Assembly (NCBI GenBank): GCA_021812385.1 | Contig: JAKANO010000003.1 | Span: forward strand, 237,339-301,338 | Length of the DNA stretch: 64,000 bases | Source: Pseudomonadota bacterium | GTDB taxonomy: Bacteria > Pseudomonadota > Gammaproteobacteria > Burkholderiales > Thiobacteraceae | Direction: 5' to 3' | Shown here: one piece after another, positions 8,777 through 18,124 of the stretch | Layout: each line of letters starts with the position of its first letter | Position numbering within the stretch: position 1 is the first letter of the stretch | Position numbers and translations under genes: made by a program | The notes under the pieces: generated by a model | What the model was told of the DNA's origin: nothing | Databases searched by the model: none | What the model saw: the letters and a program-made list of their open reading frames with translations, nothing else

Positions 8777-9340
8777 CTAGGGGCGATAGGGCGTGGCATG
8801 GTTGAAATGCCGCTGCCAGTTTGCACTGTAGGCATCTGCCAATGGCTTGTTGCCACGTAAAATGAGCGCATTCTCGGCGTTTTTAAATTGGCCGGAATAG
8901 GTGAAGTTCATCGAGCCGGTGACCACGGTCGGGTTCGGCCCATCATCATCGATGACGATGACTTTGTTATGCGCGCTTTGGTGCTGTTGATCGAGCCAGA
9001 TACGCACGCCGTTGCGATACATTAGGCCTAACTTATTATTTTCCAGTTTGCGCGTTTGTTCCGCGTCGGCGATCAGTTGCACATCCACGCCGCGGCGCTT
9101 GGCTTCGATCAAGGCAAATGCAATTTCGTTGCTGGTGAAGCTGAAGGCCTGCACGCGAATCGTGTTGCGGGCTTCTCGAAGGGCGTGCACGATCAGGGCG
9201 TTGGCGTCTTCATCCGGGGGGAACGCCACTTGCACCGTGCCGCTGGCGGGTAAGGTTTTCGTGCTGCGGCTAGTGTCGTAAGCAGTTGCCGTTACAGCGC
9301 TTAGCAGCAGCGGCAGGGCGAGCAATAAAAGTTTGCGCAT
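8777..9340 (-). CDS. Secreted phospholipase D-family nuclease (single HKD domain)
   Basis: Resembles the periplasmic/secreted Nuc-type endonucleases of the PLD superfamily. Start at the ATG at 9340 gives 187 residues with a clean signal peptide (MRKLLLLALPLLLSAVTATA); the open frame reaches back to 9394 but without signal-like sequence. One HKD catalytic motif, HNKVIVIDDD followed by GSMNFT, is near residues 130-155; such enzymes act as dimers to complete the active site. PPDEDANALIVHALREA near the N-terminus is typical of the family. The gene lies 57 bases downstream of the metallo-hydrolase gene and just before the MscS gene. Confidence 0.85.
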   Translation of the reverse strand: MRKLLLLALPLLLSAVTATAYDTSRSTKTLPASGTVQVAFPPDEDANALIVHALREARNTIRVQAFSFTSNEIAFALIEAKRRGVDVQLIADAEQTRKLENNKLGLMYRNGVRIWLDQQHQSAHNKVIVIDDDGPNPTVVTGSMNFTYSGQFKNAENALILRGNKPLADAYSANWQRHFNHATPYRP

Positions 9341-9397
9341 AGGTATATCCAGAATAAGTGAGCTCAGTTTACGGCAAAGCGGCGCTATGGGCATCCG

Positions 9398-10312
9398 CTA
9401 ATGCAGCGCAAAACAATCCAAATCGTTGGCAAATTCCGTTGGGCCGGTGTAGTGCTGCGCAATGCTGGCAAGCGTTTCTGCTTCCTTGCCTAGGGTGCGC
9501 AACATGCGATGCGACAACACCAGCTGCTTTACCCCGGCCGTTGCGGCGATACGCCCGATCACGGAAGGCGGCATGTGCAGCGCGCGGGCGGCGCCGCTGG
9601 CGCCTTCGGGAACGGCGTTGTGCGCGACAAAAATATCCGCGTGCGCGGCCAGTTTTTCTAGATTGCCATTGTCGCCATTGGTGTCGCCGCTGAATGCGAT
9701 GCGTTGGCCGCCAATCTGTACAAGCCATGCCAGGGCGGGAACCGAGCCATGGATGACCGTAGTGGCATCGGCCGTAATGCCGGCGCCGGAAAAAACCCGC
9801 CGCACCGCATGTGCGCCGAGCTTGACTGTATGCGCTTGCAACAAATAGCTACCCGCGCCGGGCGTGATGTATTCGCTCAAGTAGCGAAAAGCGCCGTGCC
9901 TGGCGCCGAACAGGTTTTGCAGGAACGCCGTTGCGGACGGAAACGATGCATTGCCGGCAGGCCCATAGACCGGCAAGTTGCGCTGCCGATCTTCGAAGTA
10001 AGAAGATTTCACCAGCGCCGGAAAATCCGCGCTGTGATCGGCGTGAAAATGCGTGAACAAAACCACATCCAGATCCGCCATGTTGGCGCCCGCTTGGCCA
10101 AAGCGCAGCGCGCTGCCGCCGCCGCTATCCACCAGCACCCGCGCTGTTCCATCCTGCCATATCAAATAACTGCTGGAGGCGCGCTTGTCTTGCGTCTCCG
10201 GCCCGCCCGATCCGAGCACCTGCAGCTCGATGCCTTTGCCGGTGCAACTGGCTGCAAAGGCGGGCACGCTGCACAAGCAGAGCAATAATAAAGCCAGCAT
10301 TCGTGCCATCAT
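9398..10312 (-). CDS. Exported metallo-beta-lactamase-fold hydrolase
   Basis: Zinc-dependent hydrolase of the MBL fold, closest in pattern to the RNase Z/arylsulfatase-like branch, but exported. A signal peptide is visible (MLALLLLCLCSVPAFAASC). The metal-binding motif HFHADHS lies near residues 89-95. Later ligands are in FSGDTNGD and in SHRM near the C-terminus. The start could be the ATG at 10312, 10309 or 10300. The signal peptide argues against a role in tRNA processing. The substrate is unknown. Located between the gamma-carbonic-anhydrase-like gene and the PLD-type gene on the same strand. Confidence 0.8.
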   Translation of the reverse strand: MMARMLALLLLCLCSVPAFAASCTGKGIELQVLGSGGPETQDKRASSSYLIWQDGTARVLVDSGGGSALRFGQAGANMADLDVVLFTHFHADHSADFPALVKSSYFEDRQRNLPVYGPAGNASFPSATAFLQNLFGARHGAFRYLSEYITPGAGSYLLQAHTVKLGAHAVRRVFSGAGITADATTVIHGSVPALAWLVQIGGQRIAFSGDTNGDNGNLEKLAAHADIFVAHNAVPEGASGAARALHMPPSVIGRIAATAGVKQLVLSHRMLRTLGKEAETLASIAQHYTGPTEFANDLDCFALH

Positions 10313-10374
10313 TCATCGGCCCCAAACAAGGCTTCATAGCCCGATGTAGAAAAAGTTAAAGGCAGCATCACGGT

Positions 10375-10899
10375 CTATTTGTAACTGTCGGCTAAGCGCA
10401 TGTAATGCTGTGCCGAGTAATCGAAGTAGGCCAACTCCTCTGCCGTGAGCGGCCGCAATTGTTTTGCCGGGCGACCGAGATAGAGGTAGCCGCCTTGCAG
10501 CGTTTTGCCTTCCGGCACCAAGCTGCCGGCGCCGAGCAACACGCGCGGTTCGAGCACGGCTTTGTCCATGACGATCGAGCCCATGCCGATCAGGCATTCG
10601 TCGCCGATGGTGCAGCCGTGCAAGATCACGCTGTGGCCGACGGTCACGCGTTCGCCGATGAGCAGCGGCGCGCCGAGCGCATCCCAGGCGCTCTTATGCG
10701 AGACATGCAGCATGGAAAGGTCTTGGATATTAGTGCCGGCGCCGATGTGGATGTGATTCACATCGCCGCGAATTACCGCATTGCACCACACCGATACATC
10801 CGCACCGAGAATGACTTCGCCGATGATTTGCGCGCTGGGGTGGATGTAGGCGCTGGCATGAATTTGCGGATGGATCGCGTGGTGCGGGATGATGTTCAT
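10375..10899 (-). CDS. Gamma carbonic anhydrase-like hexapeptide protein (YrdA type)
   Basis: Left-handed beta-helix trimer protein of the gamma-carbonic anhydrase/YrdA family. The 174-residue product starts MNIIPHHAIHPQIHAS at 10899. It shows hexapeptide repeats (IIGEVILGADVSVWCNAVIR) and the three zinc histidines in LHVSHKS and VGHSVILHGC. The longer open frame to 11214 runs back over the prlC start and is not used. Activity is uncertain, because many members lack the proton-shuttling residues of the archaeal enzyme. Divergent from prlC. Confidence 0.88.
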   Translation of the reverse strand: MNIIPHHAIHPQIHASAYIHPSAQIIGEVILGADVSVWCNAVIRGDVNHIHIGAGTNIQDLSMLHVSHKSAWDALGAPLLIGERVTVGHSVILHGCTIGDECLIGMGSIVMDKAVLEPRVLLGAGSLVPEGKTLQGGYLYLGRPAKQLRPLTAEELAYFDYSAQHYMRLADSYK

Positions 10900-10957
10900 G
10901 GATGGCCTCTCAAGATTGGCTAGTATAATGAGGCAATCGTTTCCTTGAAAGAAAACC

Positions 10958-12994
10958 ATGAACCCCTTATTGGATTTTAGCGGTCTGCCGCGTTTTGCCG
11001 AGGTCAAGGCGGAGCATGTCACGCCCGCGATCGAACAGTTGTTGGCCGCGAATCGCGCGCTGGTGGAAAAGCTCGTCGCCGATGCTGGCGCCACCAGTTG
11101 GGCTGCTTTTGTCGCGCCGCTGGAAGATGCGAACGAGCAATTATCGCGCGCCTGGTCGCAGGTCTCGCATTTGAATGCCGTGGTGAATAGCCCGGAACTG
11201 CGCGCGGTATACAACGAAAATCTGCCGAAAATTACCGAGTTCTATGCCGATCTGTCGCAGAACCTCAAGCTGTTCGAAAAATTCAAGGCGCTGAAAGCAT
11301 CGCCCGAATACGCGCAATTATCGGCGCCGCAAAAAAAGATCGTCGATAATGAAATTCGCGATTTTCGTTTAGGCGGCGCGGAACTGGCGGAGGCGCAAAA
11401 AGAACGCTTCAAGGCGATCCAAGAAGATCTGGCATCGGCGGCGGCCAAGTTCGAGGAAAACCTGCTCGACACCACCAATGCCTACGCCAAGTATGTGGAG
11501 CGTGCCGAGGAAGTCGCGGGGCTGCCCGCCGACGTGCTGCAGACGGCGCAAGAAGCCGCGATTGCCGATGGTAAGACGGGATGGAAATTTACCCTGCATG
11601 CGCCATCGTATATGCCGGTGATGCAATACGCCGAGCACCGCCCCTTGCGCGAGGAAATTTACCGCGCCTATTCCACGCGCGCTTCGGAGTTCGGCAAACC
11701 GGAATGGGATAACACCGCCTTGATCAAACAGATTCTCCAGCTGCGGCAAGAGGCCGCGCAATTGCTGGGGTTCAAGAGTTACGCCGAAGTTTCCTTGGCC
11801 ACCAAAATGGCGCAGACCCCGGCGGAGGTGCTGGATTTTCTCCAGTCTTTGGCTGCGCGTGCCAAGCCGTTCGCGCAGCAGGACTTGGCCGAGTTGCGTG
11901 CGTTCGCTGCGGAACAATATGACATGCAAGATTTGCAAGCTTGGGATGTGGGCTACTACAGCGAAAAGTTGCGCGAAGCGCGCTATGGTTTTTCCGATGA
12001 AGAAGTGAAGCAATATTTTCCAGAAAGCCCAGTGTTGGCTGGGATGTTCAAAGTGGTGGAAACCATTTATGATCTAAAAATCCATGCCACCCATGCGCCG
12101 GTGTGGCATCCCGATGTGCGGTTTTTTTCGCTCACCGATCAGACTGGCCAGTTGGTGGGCCAGTTCTACCTCGATTTGTACGCGCGCAATCATAAGCGCG
12201 GCGGTGCTTGGATGGACGATGCGATTACGCGGCGCCGCAGAAACGCCGCGATTCAAACCCCGGTGGCCTATCTCACCTGCAACTTCTCCGCCCCGGTCGG
12301 GGGGAAGCCCGCGCTGTTCACGCATGATGAAGTGATCACGCTGTTCCACGAATTCGGTCATGGCTTGCACCACCTGCTGACGAAGATCGAGGATCTCGGC
12401 GTGTCCGGCATCAACGGCGTGGAATGGGATGCGGTGGAATTGCCTTCGCAATTCATGGAAAACTTTTGCTGGGAATGGGACGTGGTGCGCCACATGACCC
12501 GTCATGTCGATAGCGCAGAGCCTTTGCCGCGCGCCTTGTTCGACAAAATGTTGGCGGCGAAAAACTTCCAGAGCGGCATGCAGACCGTGCGTCAGATCGA
12601 ATTCGCGCTGTTCGATATGCACCTGCACTATGACTTCGATAGCTTCGATTCGGGGCAAACCCCGCTGGCCTTGTTGCAAGACATCCGCAACCAAGTTGCC
12701 GTGATGCAGCCGCCCGCATACAACCGCTTCCCGAATAATTTCTCGCATATCTTTGCCGGCGGTTATGGCGCCGGCTATTACAGCTATAAATGGGCGGAAG
12801 TGTTGTCCGCCGACGCCTATAGCTTGTTCGAAGAGAATGGCGTGTTGAGCACGGAAGTCGGGCACCGCTTTTGGAGCGAGATTTTGGGCCAAGGCGGGAG
12901 CCGTCCGGCGTTGGAATCCTTTGTTGCATTCCGTGGACGCGAGCCCACGATCGATGCCTTGCTACGCCACTCCGGCATGGTGGCCGCGTCATAA
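10958..12994 (+). CDS. prlC: Oligopeptidase A (M3 metallopeptidase)
   Basis: Cytoplasmic zinc oligopeptidase that degrades signal peptides and other small peptides. 678 residues, the normal length. The M3 zinc motif is HEFGHGLHHLL with His464 and His468 as ligands and Glu465 as the catalytic base; the third ligand lies in NGVEWDAVELPSQFMEN. A TATAAT -10 hexamer at 10924-10929 lies 28 bases upstream of the start. Divergent from the gamma-carbonic-anhydrase-like gene. Confidence 0.96.
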   Translation: MNPLLDFSGLPRFAEVKAEHVTPAIEQLLAANRALVEKLVADAGATSWAAFVAPLEDANEQLSRAWSQVSHLNAVVNSPELRAVYNENLPKITEFYADLSQNLKLFEKFKALKASPEYAQLSAPQKKIVDNEIRDFRLGGAELAEAQKERFKAIQEDLASAAAKFEENLLDTTNAYAKYVERAEEVAGLPADVLQTAQEAAIADGKTGWKFTLHAPSYMPVMQYAEHRPLREEIYRAYSTRASEFGKPEWDNTALIKQILQLRQEAAQLLGFKSYAEVSLATKMAQTPAEVLDFLQSLAARAKPFAQQDLAELRAFAAEQYDMQDLQAWDVGYYSEKLREARYGFSDEEVKQYFPESPVLAGMFKVVETIYDLKIHATHAPVWHPDVRFFSLTDQTGQLVGQFYLDLYARNHKRGGAWMDDAITRRRRNAAIQTPVAYLTCNFSAPVGGKPALFTHDEVITLFHEFGHGLHHLLTKIEDLGVSGINGVEWDAVELPSQFMENFCWEWDVVRHMTRHVDSAEPLPRALFDKMLAAKNFQSGMQTVRQIEFALFDMHLHYDFDSFDSGQTPLALLQDIRNQVAVMQPPAYNRFPNNFSHIFAGGYGAGYYSYKWAEVLSADAYSLFEENGVLSTEVGHRFWSEILGQGGSRPALESFVAFRGREPTIDALLRHSGMVAAS

Positions 12995-13058
12995 TTTACT
13001 TGCCTTGGTGCATGCCCTGTGATATTACATTAAGGAATTAACGTAACGGGCTGAACTA

Positions 13059-13538
13059 ATGAGGGTTTTATTGTTGATTTCCTTGTTGGCGTGGGTCTTG
13101 CCAAGCTTGGCGGACACGGCAACCATTGCCGAAGGTACGCGCGTCAACTTACGCAGTGGGCGTGCTGAAACTTATCGGATCATCAAAAGCCTAGACCCCG
13201 GAACCAAAGTTGAAATCGTGCCCGAGGATAATGGCTACGTGCATGTCAAAACTGCCGCGGGCGACGTGGGGTGGCTGCCGGTGCGCATGCTTAAAATGGA
13301 AACAAACACGCTGCATGCAAGCGCCCGAGGTTCGGATCCAGATCCGCAGATCGCGAACTTGCAGGCAGAGCTTGCGCAGATGAGCGCTGAGCTCGTGCAA
13401 AGTCAGAGCCGGCAAAAGAAACCCTCCATTGGGCTGGTGGTGAGCATTGGCTTGGGTGCTCTTGTTTTGGGTATATTGCTTGGCATGGGCGGTTTGCAGG
13501 CCTATTATCAAAAGCGGTTAAAAGGGCTGCGCATATGA
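13059..13538 (+). CDS. SH3-domain protein with C-terminal membrane helix (YgiM-like)
   Basis: 159 residues: a signal peptide (MRVLLLISLLAWVLPSLADT), a bacterial SH3 domain (about 24-85, with VNLRSGRAETYRIIKSLDPG and GDVGWLPVRML), a short coiled coil (IANLQAELAQMSAELVQSQ, about 98-117), and a C-terminal membrane helix (IGLVVSIGLGALVLGILLGMGG). This SH3, coil and helix order matches the proteobacterial YgiM-like family anchored in the inner membrane with the SH3 domain in the periplasm. The TGA overlaps the next gene's ATG, so the pair is translationally coupled. Confidence 0.82.
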   Translation: MRVLLLISLLAWVLPSLADTATIAEGTRVNLRSGRAETYRIIKSLDPGTKVEIVPEDNGYVHVKTAAGDVGWLPVRMLKMETNTLHASARGSDPDPQIANLQAELAQMSAELVQSQSRQKKPSIGLVVSIGLGALVLGILLGMGGLQAYYQKRLKGLRI

Positions 13539-14074
13539 AAAAAATCGTATTCTTCATCTTGATTTGTGTCGCTTGCGCTGCGCAAGCGCAGATGTACCGA
13601 TGGGTCGATGAAAAAGGCAGCGTGCATTACTCCGATCAGCCGCCGCCGCCAAACGCCAAAAAAGTCGAAGAAAAGAAATTCTCCGATAATATTGTCGAGA
13701 CCGACAAATTGCCTTATGCAGTGCAACAAGCGGTGAAGAATTTCCCGGTCACGTTGTATACCGGCGATTGCGGTCCAGCTTGCACTTTGGGCAAGGCTTA
13801 TCTGGTGAAGCGCGGCATTCCGTTTAGCGAGCGTTTGCCCGGCAAGAATCAAGCCGATCTGGAGCAAATGAAAAAAGTGTCGAAAGAAAGTCTCATACCG
13901 CTTCTGTTGGTGGGCAAGAGTATTAGTCTGAAGGGCTTTAACGAAGCGGAGTGGGCCGGCGCATTAGATCAAGCGGGCTATCCGAAAACCAATCCCTTGG
14001 CGCCGGGGCAGCAAGCCAAGCCGGCTTCCGAACCGGCCGCCAAACCGGCTAACAGCGGCGCTGCAAAACCCTAG
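13535..14074 (+). CDS. DUF4124 / glutaredoxin-like periplasmic protein
   Basis: 179 residues. A signal peptide (MKKIVFFILICVACAAQAQ) is followed by the DUF4124 stretch MYRWVDEKGSVHYSDQPPPP and then a glutaredoxin-like region (VTLYTGDCGPACTLGKAYLV, about 70-90) with Cys-Gly-Pro-Ala-Cys (CX3C) in place of CXXC. The tail is low-complexity Ala/Pro/Lys. DUF4124 proteins with a glutaredoxin domain are common in Betaproteobacteria, but their role is unknown to me. The start overlaps the SH3 gene by four bases. Confidence 0.75.
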   Translation: MKKIVFFILICVACAAQAQMYRWVDEKGSVHYSDQPPPPNAKKVEEKKFSDNIVETDKLPYAVQQAVKNFPVTLYTGDCGPACTLGKAYLVKRGIPFSERLPGKNQADLEQMKKVSKESLIPLLLVGKSISLKGFNEAEWAGALDQAGYPKTNPLAPGQQAKPASEPAAKPANSGAAKP

Positions 14075-14122
14075 CAAGTCCCTTAGCACCAAAGCCTCTA
14101 TCCCCGAAAGTTTTCCCGCTTT

Positions 14123-14890
14123 ATGAAGATCGTGTCCTGGAACGTCAACTCGCTGAAGGTGCGTCTGCCGCAAGTGCTGGAATGGCTCGCCACTTACCAG
14201 CCGGATGTATTGTGCTTGCAAGAGACCAAGCAAGAAGACATCAATTTCCCCCTGGCGGAGTTAAATGCCGCAGGCTATCAATGTATATTCGCGGGCCAAA
14301 AAACTTACAACGGCGTGGCGATGCTGAGCAAGCAAGCTTTGCAAGACCCGATTTATGGCATCCCCAATTTTGCCGATGAACAAAAGCGCGTATTGGCGGC
14401 GACGGTGAATGGCGTGCGCATCGTCGATGTGTACATTCCCAATGGCCAGAGCGTGGATTCGGACAAGTATCAATACAAACTGGCCTGGTTGAATGCGCTT
14501 ACGGCATGGTTGACGGAAGAGTTGAAAACCTACCCTAAGCTCGCCTTGCTTGGCGATTACAACATCGCGCCGGAAGACCGCGATGTGCACGACCCCGCCG
14601 CCTGGGAAGGCCAAGTGTTATGTTCGGCGCCGGAGCGCGAGGCATTTCGGGCGCTGCAAGCGCTCGGCCTGCAAGATAGCTTTCGCCTATTCGAACAGCC
14701 GGAAAAAATATTTTCCTGGTGGGATTACCGGATGAACGCCTTTCGCCGCAACATGGGGCTGCGCATCGATCATATTCTGCTTTCCCCAGCGTTGGCGGCG
14801 GCCTGCAAATCCGCGCAAATCGATAAGGAAGCGCGCAAGGTAGAACGACCTTCCGACCATGCGCCGGTGTTTGCGGAGCTGGATATTTAA
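14123..14890 (+). CDS. xthA: Exodeoxyribonuclease III
   Basis: AP endonuclease and 3'-5' exonuclease of base excision repair. 255 residues, full length. Motifs of the exonuclease III family: [19 protein letters not shown] at the start, CLQETKQE (metal-binding Glu), [17 protein letters not shown] (catalytic Asp/Asn), RIDHILLSP and [13 protein letters not shown] at the end. It lies about 50 bases after the DUF4124 gene, with no obvious ribosome-binding site. Confidence 0.95.
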   Translation: MKIVSWNVNSLKVRLPQVLEWLATYQPDVLCLQETKQEDINFPLAELNAAGYQCIFAGQKTYNGVAMLSKQALQDPIYGIPNFADEQKRVLAATVNGVRIVDVYIPNGQSVDSDKYQYKLAWLNALTAWLTEELKTYPKLALLGDYNIAPEDRDVHDPAAWEGQVLCSAPEREAFRALQALGLQDSFRLFEQPEKIFSWWDYRMNAFRRNMGLRIDHILLSPALAAACKSAQIDKEARKVERPSDHAPVFAELDI

Positions 14891-14903
14891 CGGCGTTTTG
14901 AAT

Positions 14904-15800
14904 TCAGTGCGGGTTGGGTAATAACGCTAGCCAAGCCGCCGCAGGCGCTACGCCATACCAAGTCCAACTCTTGGCCGCTTGCAAGGTGATGCGTTGAACG
15001 CGCTCCTGGGTTTCCTCCTCGGAGAGCTTCAAGAGTTGCGCAATTTCTTTATAGTCGTCCGGCAGCGCGGCATCAAACCAGTTGTTGGCGGAATGCCGCG
15101 CCAAGCGGAAAGCCAGCGCGACATTTTTGGTGCGCGGATTATCGAGATTGTTTTCGTCCATTAATTGCTGCAACAGCTTTGGCAGTTGCCAGCGCGCCGC
15201 CAGCGCCATCTGCAAATCCAGGGTAGGAAAACCCAATACCTGCTGTTGCGCATCAGCACTGCGCAGATGTGGATCGGCGCGCATCAAATCCCGAATCGCC
15301 AACATCAATTGCGGTGCAAAGCAGCCCAACAGGATTTCCGCCAAGTTGCGTAACAGCGCTGCCAGCGTGACTTCGTCCACCTCGATGTCATTACGCAGCA
15401 TGGCCCAGTCCTGGGCGTACAGGGCGGCATGGCGCGAGCAGCTCATGTTGCGCATGAGGCGCGTGAGCGCGTCTGGATAGGCCTGAAGCGTCGTTTCCAC
15501 CGTGGGCAAATGCGCGAAGTGGCGAAAAAACGGCGTGGTGCCGAGCATCATTAAGGCGCGCGCCATGGTCGTGATCTCCATCGACTGGCGCTTGCTGTGA
15601 TGGAAGTGCAGGTAGCGCAGCACCTTCAGCGTCATCAGCGGATCATGCAAGATGGCATCCGCCATTTCGCGGCCGTTGAGGTTGTCCTCGTTCTGTTTGA
15701 AACCCACGAGCTCGCGCTCGGTACGCGCCAGTACCGGAATGTCCGCTTGGTCGAAGTAATCGACCCAAGCGGCTACGTTTTTGAGCGGATGCGTGATCAT
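14904..15800 (-). CDS. HDOD-domain protein
   Basis: 298-residue single-domain HDOD protein. HDOD domains are related to HD phosphohydrolases but usually lack the catalytic HD pair and act in signalling and adaptor roles. Visible features are the start LARTERELVGFKQNEDNLNG, the long helices of the HDOD fold (MADAILHDPLMTLKVLRYLH, ARALMMLGTTPFFRHF), and HAALYAQDWAMLRNDIEVDE. It is convergent with xthA and follows the sensor kinase gene by 47 bases on the same strand, so it could belong to that operon. Confidence 0.82.
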   Translation of the reverse strand: MITHPLKNVAAWVDYFDQADIPVLARTERELVGFKQNEDNLNGREMADAILHDPLMTLKVLRYLHFHHSKRQSMEITTMARALMMLGTTPFFRHFAHLPTVETTLQAYPDALTRLMRNMSCSRHAALYAQDWAMLRNDIEVDEVTLAALLRNLAEILLGCFAPQLMLAIRDLMRADPHLRSADAQQQVLGFPTLDLQMALAARWQLPKLLQQLMDENNLDNPRTKNVALAFRLARHSANNWFDAALPDDYKEIAQLLKLSEEETQERVQRITLQAAKSWTWYGVAPAAAWLALLPNPH

Positions 15801-15847
15801 AAGCAGATTATCGGAGGATAAGCTGCTGAGCTTAAGGGGAATTTGGC

Positions 15848-17986
15848 TTAAGTTAGCGGCAAAGTGACGGTGAAAACCACCCCGGCGCCGTCCTTGCGAT
15901 TGGCTGCGCTCACCGTGCCGCGATGAAATTCGGCGATCAGCCGCGCAATATACAGGCCGAAACCTAAGTGTGGCTCTCCATCCGTTTTATGCGGGCGCAC
16001 CGAAACCATGGATTGGAATAACTGCGCCGCCATTGCTTCCGGCAGCAGCGGCCCTTCGTTGGAGAGGGTGATGCTGGCTTCAGCGTTGGTCGTCGCCAGC
16101 GCGATGTCGATGGTGCTGTCGGGCAGGTGAAAATCCACCGCATTGGCAATCAGCTTATCCAGCATTTGCGCGATGAGATCGGGCGCGCCATTGAGCAAGA
16201 CCGGCGTGGACGGAATGCGCAAATTAAAGGTCGTATCTGGGTAAGCGCCGCGGTATCCTGCGACACAGCCGGCCACCACCTGCTGCAAATCAAAACGCTC
16301 TTGCTCAGCGCTTTGCAGGGCCTGCTCCAGTTGCCGCGCCTCGGTCATGCGCGTCAGGATCGTATTCAGCCGCTGCACGCCTTGTTGCGCGCGCTCCATG
16401 TAGATTTTGGCTTCCGCCGTCGTGGCCTGCTGTGCGAGATTGTCCAAGGAGGAGCGCACCACCGCGATCGGCGTGCGCAATTCGTGGGATAAGCGCGAGG
16501 CCATATTTTCCAGGTAGTGGTTGTATTCGCCAAGCCGTTCCAGCACGCTGGAAAATCCGCGCGACAAATCGCCGATCTCGTCGTTGACTTGTGCGCTTTG
16601 CTTCAGGCCGCCGCGCACACGGCCTTTCAGGTCGATCGCCGCTTCCGCTTCGTTGCGCAGCTTGCGAATGCGGTAAGACAAGCGCGAAGCGAATAGCAGC
16701 AATACCAGCATCACGATGAGAAAGACCGCCAGCACGCTGGTGAGCAATTTTTCCAAGGCTTGGTTGCGCATGGTCAGCATGGCGTTGGTGGTTTCCTCGA
16801 CCACCACCGCGCCCACGACTTGATCGTCCACCCAGATCGGATAGGCGCTCGACACAATCACGGCCTGGCCGTCCTGGGTTGCGCGTCGTCCGGTTTGCGG
16901 GACGCCGCTTAAGGCGCTTTCCAATTCGCGCGTTTCAAGCCGCGTGGCGCGCGCGCTATCGTCGGTAAAATCATTGCTGGGTTGTTTGAGGATGCGTGCA
17001 AACAAGGGGCGCAGGGTCACCGCCTTGATGCGTTCGGCGAGCGAAGGATTGTTGATGCTGAGCGCCTGCTGCGCGCGTTTCAAGCTGCCGATCTCGGCAA
17101 TCACGCGCTGCCGTTTATCGACCACGCGGATGCGGCTGGTGGCGCGCCCGAGGCCTTGCACCACTTGCTGAATCTCGGGCGAAGGAATAATCAGCCGCCC
17201 CATGCCGGCGCGTTGGCTCAGGGTCGAAGTGGTGATCGAGGTGGCGACGCCGGCTTCGGCTTGGGTCACATCGACGACGCCAAATGCCAGATGGTCACCG
17301 AGCAAGGAAAGCGGTATGGCAAGTTCCACGTTGTAGCCTTTGGCGGTTTCACGCCACACGCTTTTGATGCGCGGTTCGGCTGGGCCGAGCATCAGTTTGC
17401 CATCTTCAAATTGCAGGGCGTAAGCGGGCCCCTCGCCGGGGCGCACCGGGCTCACCGCATAGCGTTTGAATTCGCCTTCCGGCGAGGTCAGCGCAAACTC
17501 GATATGGTCCGCTTGTTCAACCGAGGTTTGCTGCGGCACGCGGTAATCAATTTGCGCCACGCTGACTTCGAGCAGGGCATACACATACGCGCCACGTTGA
17601 CCCAAGCGTAGCGTGAGCGCTGCATTGCTGGCGGGGGCAAGGTCCGTGCCGGCGGGTGCGGTGTAGGTGTGAGTGACAATAGAGGTGGGCCAATCGCGCG
17701 CCGCGCCATCCAGATCGATCGGGCTGGGCAAGGAAAATAAATACATGTCGCCGGGTTCTTGCCAAGCGGTGGCAGTGCTGGGCTGCGCTTCGAATAATTT
17801 AGGCCGGTCGTGCAAGGCGGTGGCGACGGCCTGCGCCGTGGCGGCGACCGATTGTTCGTGGCTTTGGCGCAGGAAGCGCTCCATTTCCTGCACGAAAGAG
17901 ATGCCGACCCAAGGCACGGCGAGCAGGGCGAGCGAGGTGAGCAGGAGTTTGGCGCGAATGCCAAAACGCGGGTGTAGGGCCGGCAT
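15848..17986 (-). CDS. pdsS: PdsS-like sensor histidine kinase (dedicated sortase system type)
   Basis: 712-residue membrane histidine kinase. In order: TM1 (about 13-28), a large periplasmic domain of about 380 residues (including VDKRQRVIAEIGSLKRAQQA), TM2 (about 415-437, SVLAVFLIVMLVLLLFA), HAMP, HisKA with LSHELRTP (His501), and HATPase_c ending GFGLYIARLIAEFHRG. The size, the long sensor region and the paired regulator fit what I remember of the 'proteobacterial dedicated sortase system' kinase; the name rests on memory. No sortase or LPXTG-type target gene is next to it here. A palindromic repeat separates it from its regulator gene upstream. Confidence 0.8.
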   Translation of the reverse strand: MPALHPRFGIRAKLLLTSLALLAVPWVGISFVQEMERFLRQSHEQSVAATAQAVATALHDRPKLFEAQPSTATAWQEPGDMYLFSLPSPIDLDGAARDWPTSIVTHTYTAPAGTDLAPASNAALTLRLGQRGAYVYALLEVSVAQIDYRVPQQTSVEQADHIEFALTSPEGEFKRYAVSPVRPGEGPAYALQFEDGKLMLGPAEPRIKSVWRETAKGYNVELAIPLSLLGDHLAFGVVDVTQAEAGVATSITTSTLSQRAGMGRLIIPSPEIQQVVQGLGRATSRIRVVDKRQRVIAEIGSLKRAQQALSINNPSLAERIKAVTLRPLFARILKQPSNDFTDDSARATRLETRELESALSGVPQTGRRATQDGQAVIVSSAYPIWVDDQVVGAVVVEETTNAMLTMRNQALEKLLTSVLAVFLIVMLVLLLFASRLSYRIRKLRNEAEAAIDLKGRVRGGLKQSAQVNDEIGDLSRGFSSVLERLGEYNHYLENMASRLSHELRTPIAVVRSSLDNLAQQATTAEAKIYMERAQQGVQRLNTILTRMTEARQLEQALQSAEQERFDLQQVVAGCVAGYRGAYPDTTFNLRIPSTPVLLNGAPDLIAQMLDKLIANAVDFHLPDSTIDIALATTNAEASITLSNEGPLLPEAMAAQLFQSMVSVRPHKTDGEPHLGFGLYIARLIAEFHRGTVSAANRKDGAGVVFTVTLPLT

Positions 17987-18009
17987 GCATTATCCTAAAA
18001 AATCAGTTC

Positions 18010-18113
18010 CAACCGCCAAGACGCCAAATACGCCAAGAAAACAAAATCATTTCCACGTTCACATTTCAAGCATTGGATGGTGTGTCTTGGCGCTCTTGGC
18101 GCCTTGGCGGTTC
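18010..18113. repeat. Multi-core palindromic element, copy A (GCCAAG cores)
   Basis: Left arm 18011-18042 has ACC followed by GCCAAG-like cores starting at 18015, 18023 and 18032. Right arm 18082-18113 carries the complementary CTTGGC cores and ends in GGT. About 40 bases lie between the arms. It sits 11 bases after the stop codon of the pdsR-like gene, inside the two-component operon. Confidence 0.85.
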
Positions 18114-18124
18114 GATGGCCGGGG

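Noticed and set aside
10375..11214. Longer start for the gamma-carbonic-anhydrase-like protein at 11214
   Set aside because: It would overlap the prlC coding start by about 250 bases; the hexapeptide protein normally begins at MNIIPHHAI.
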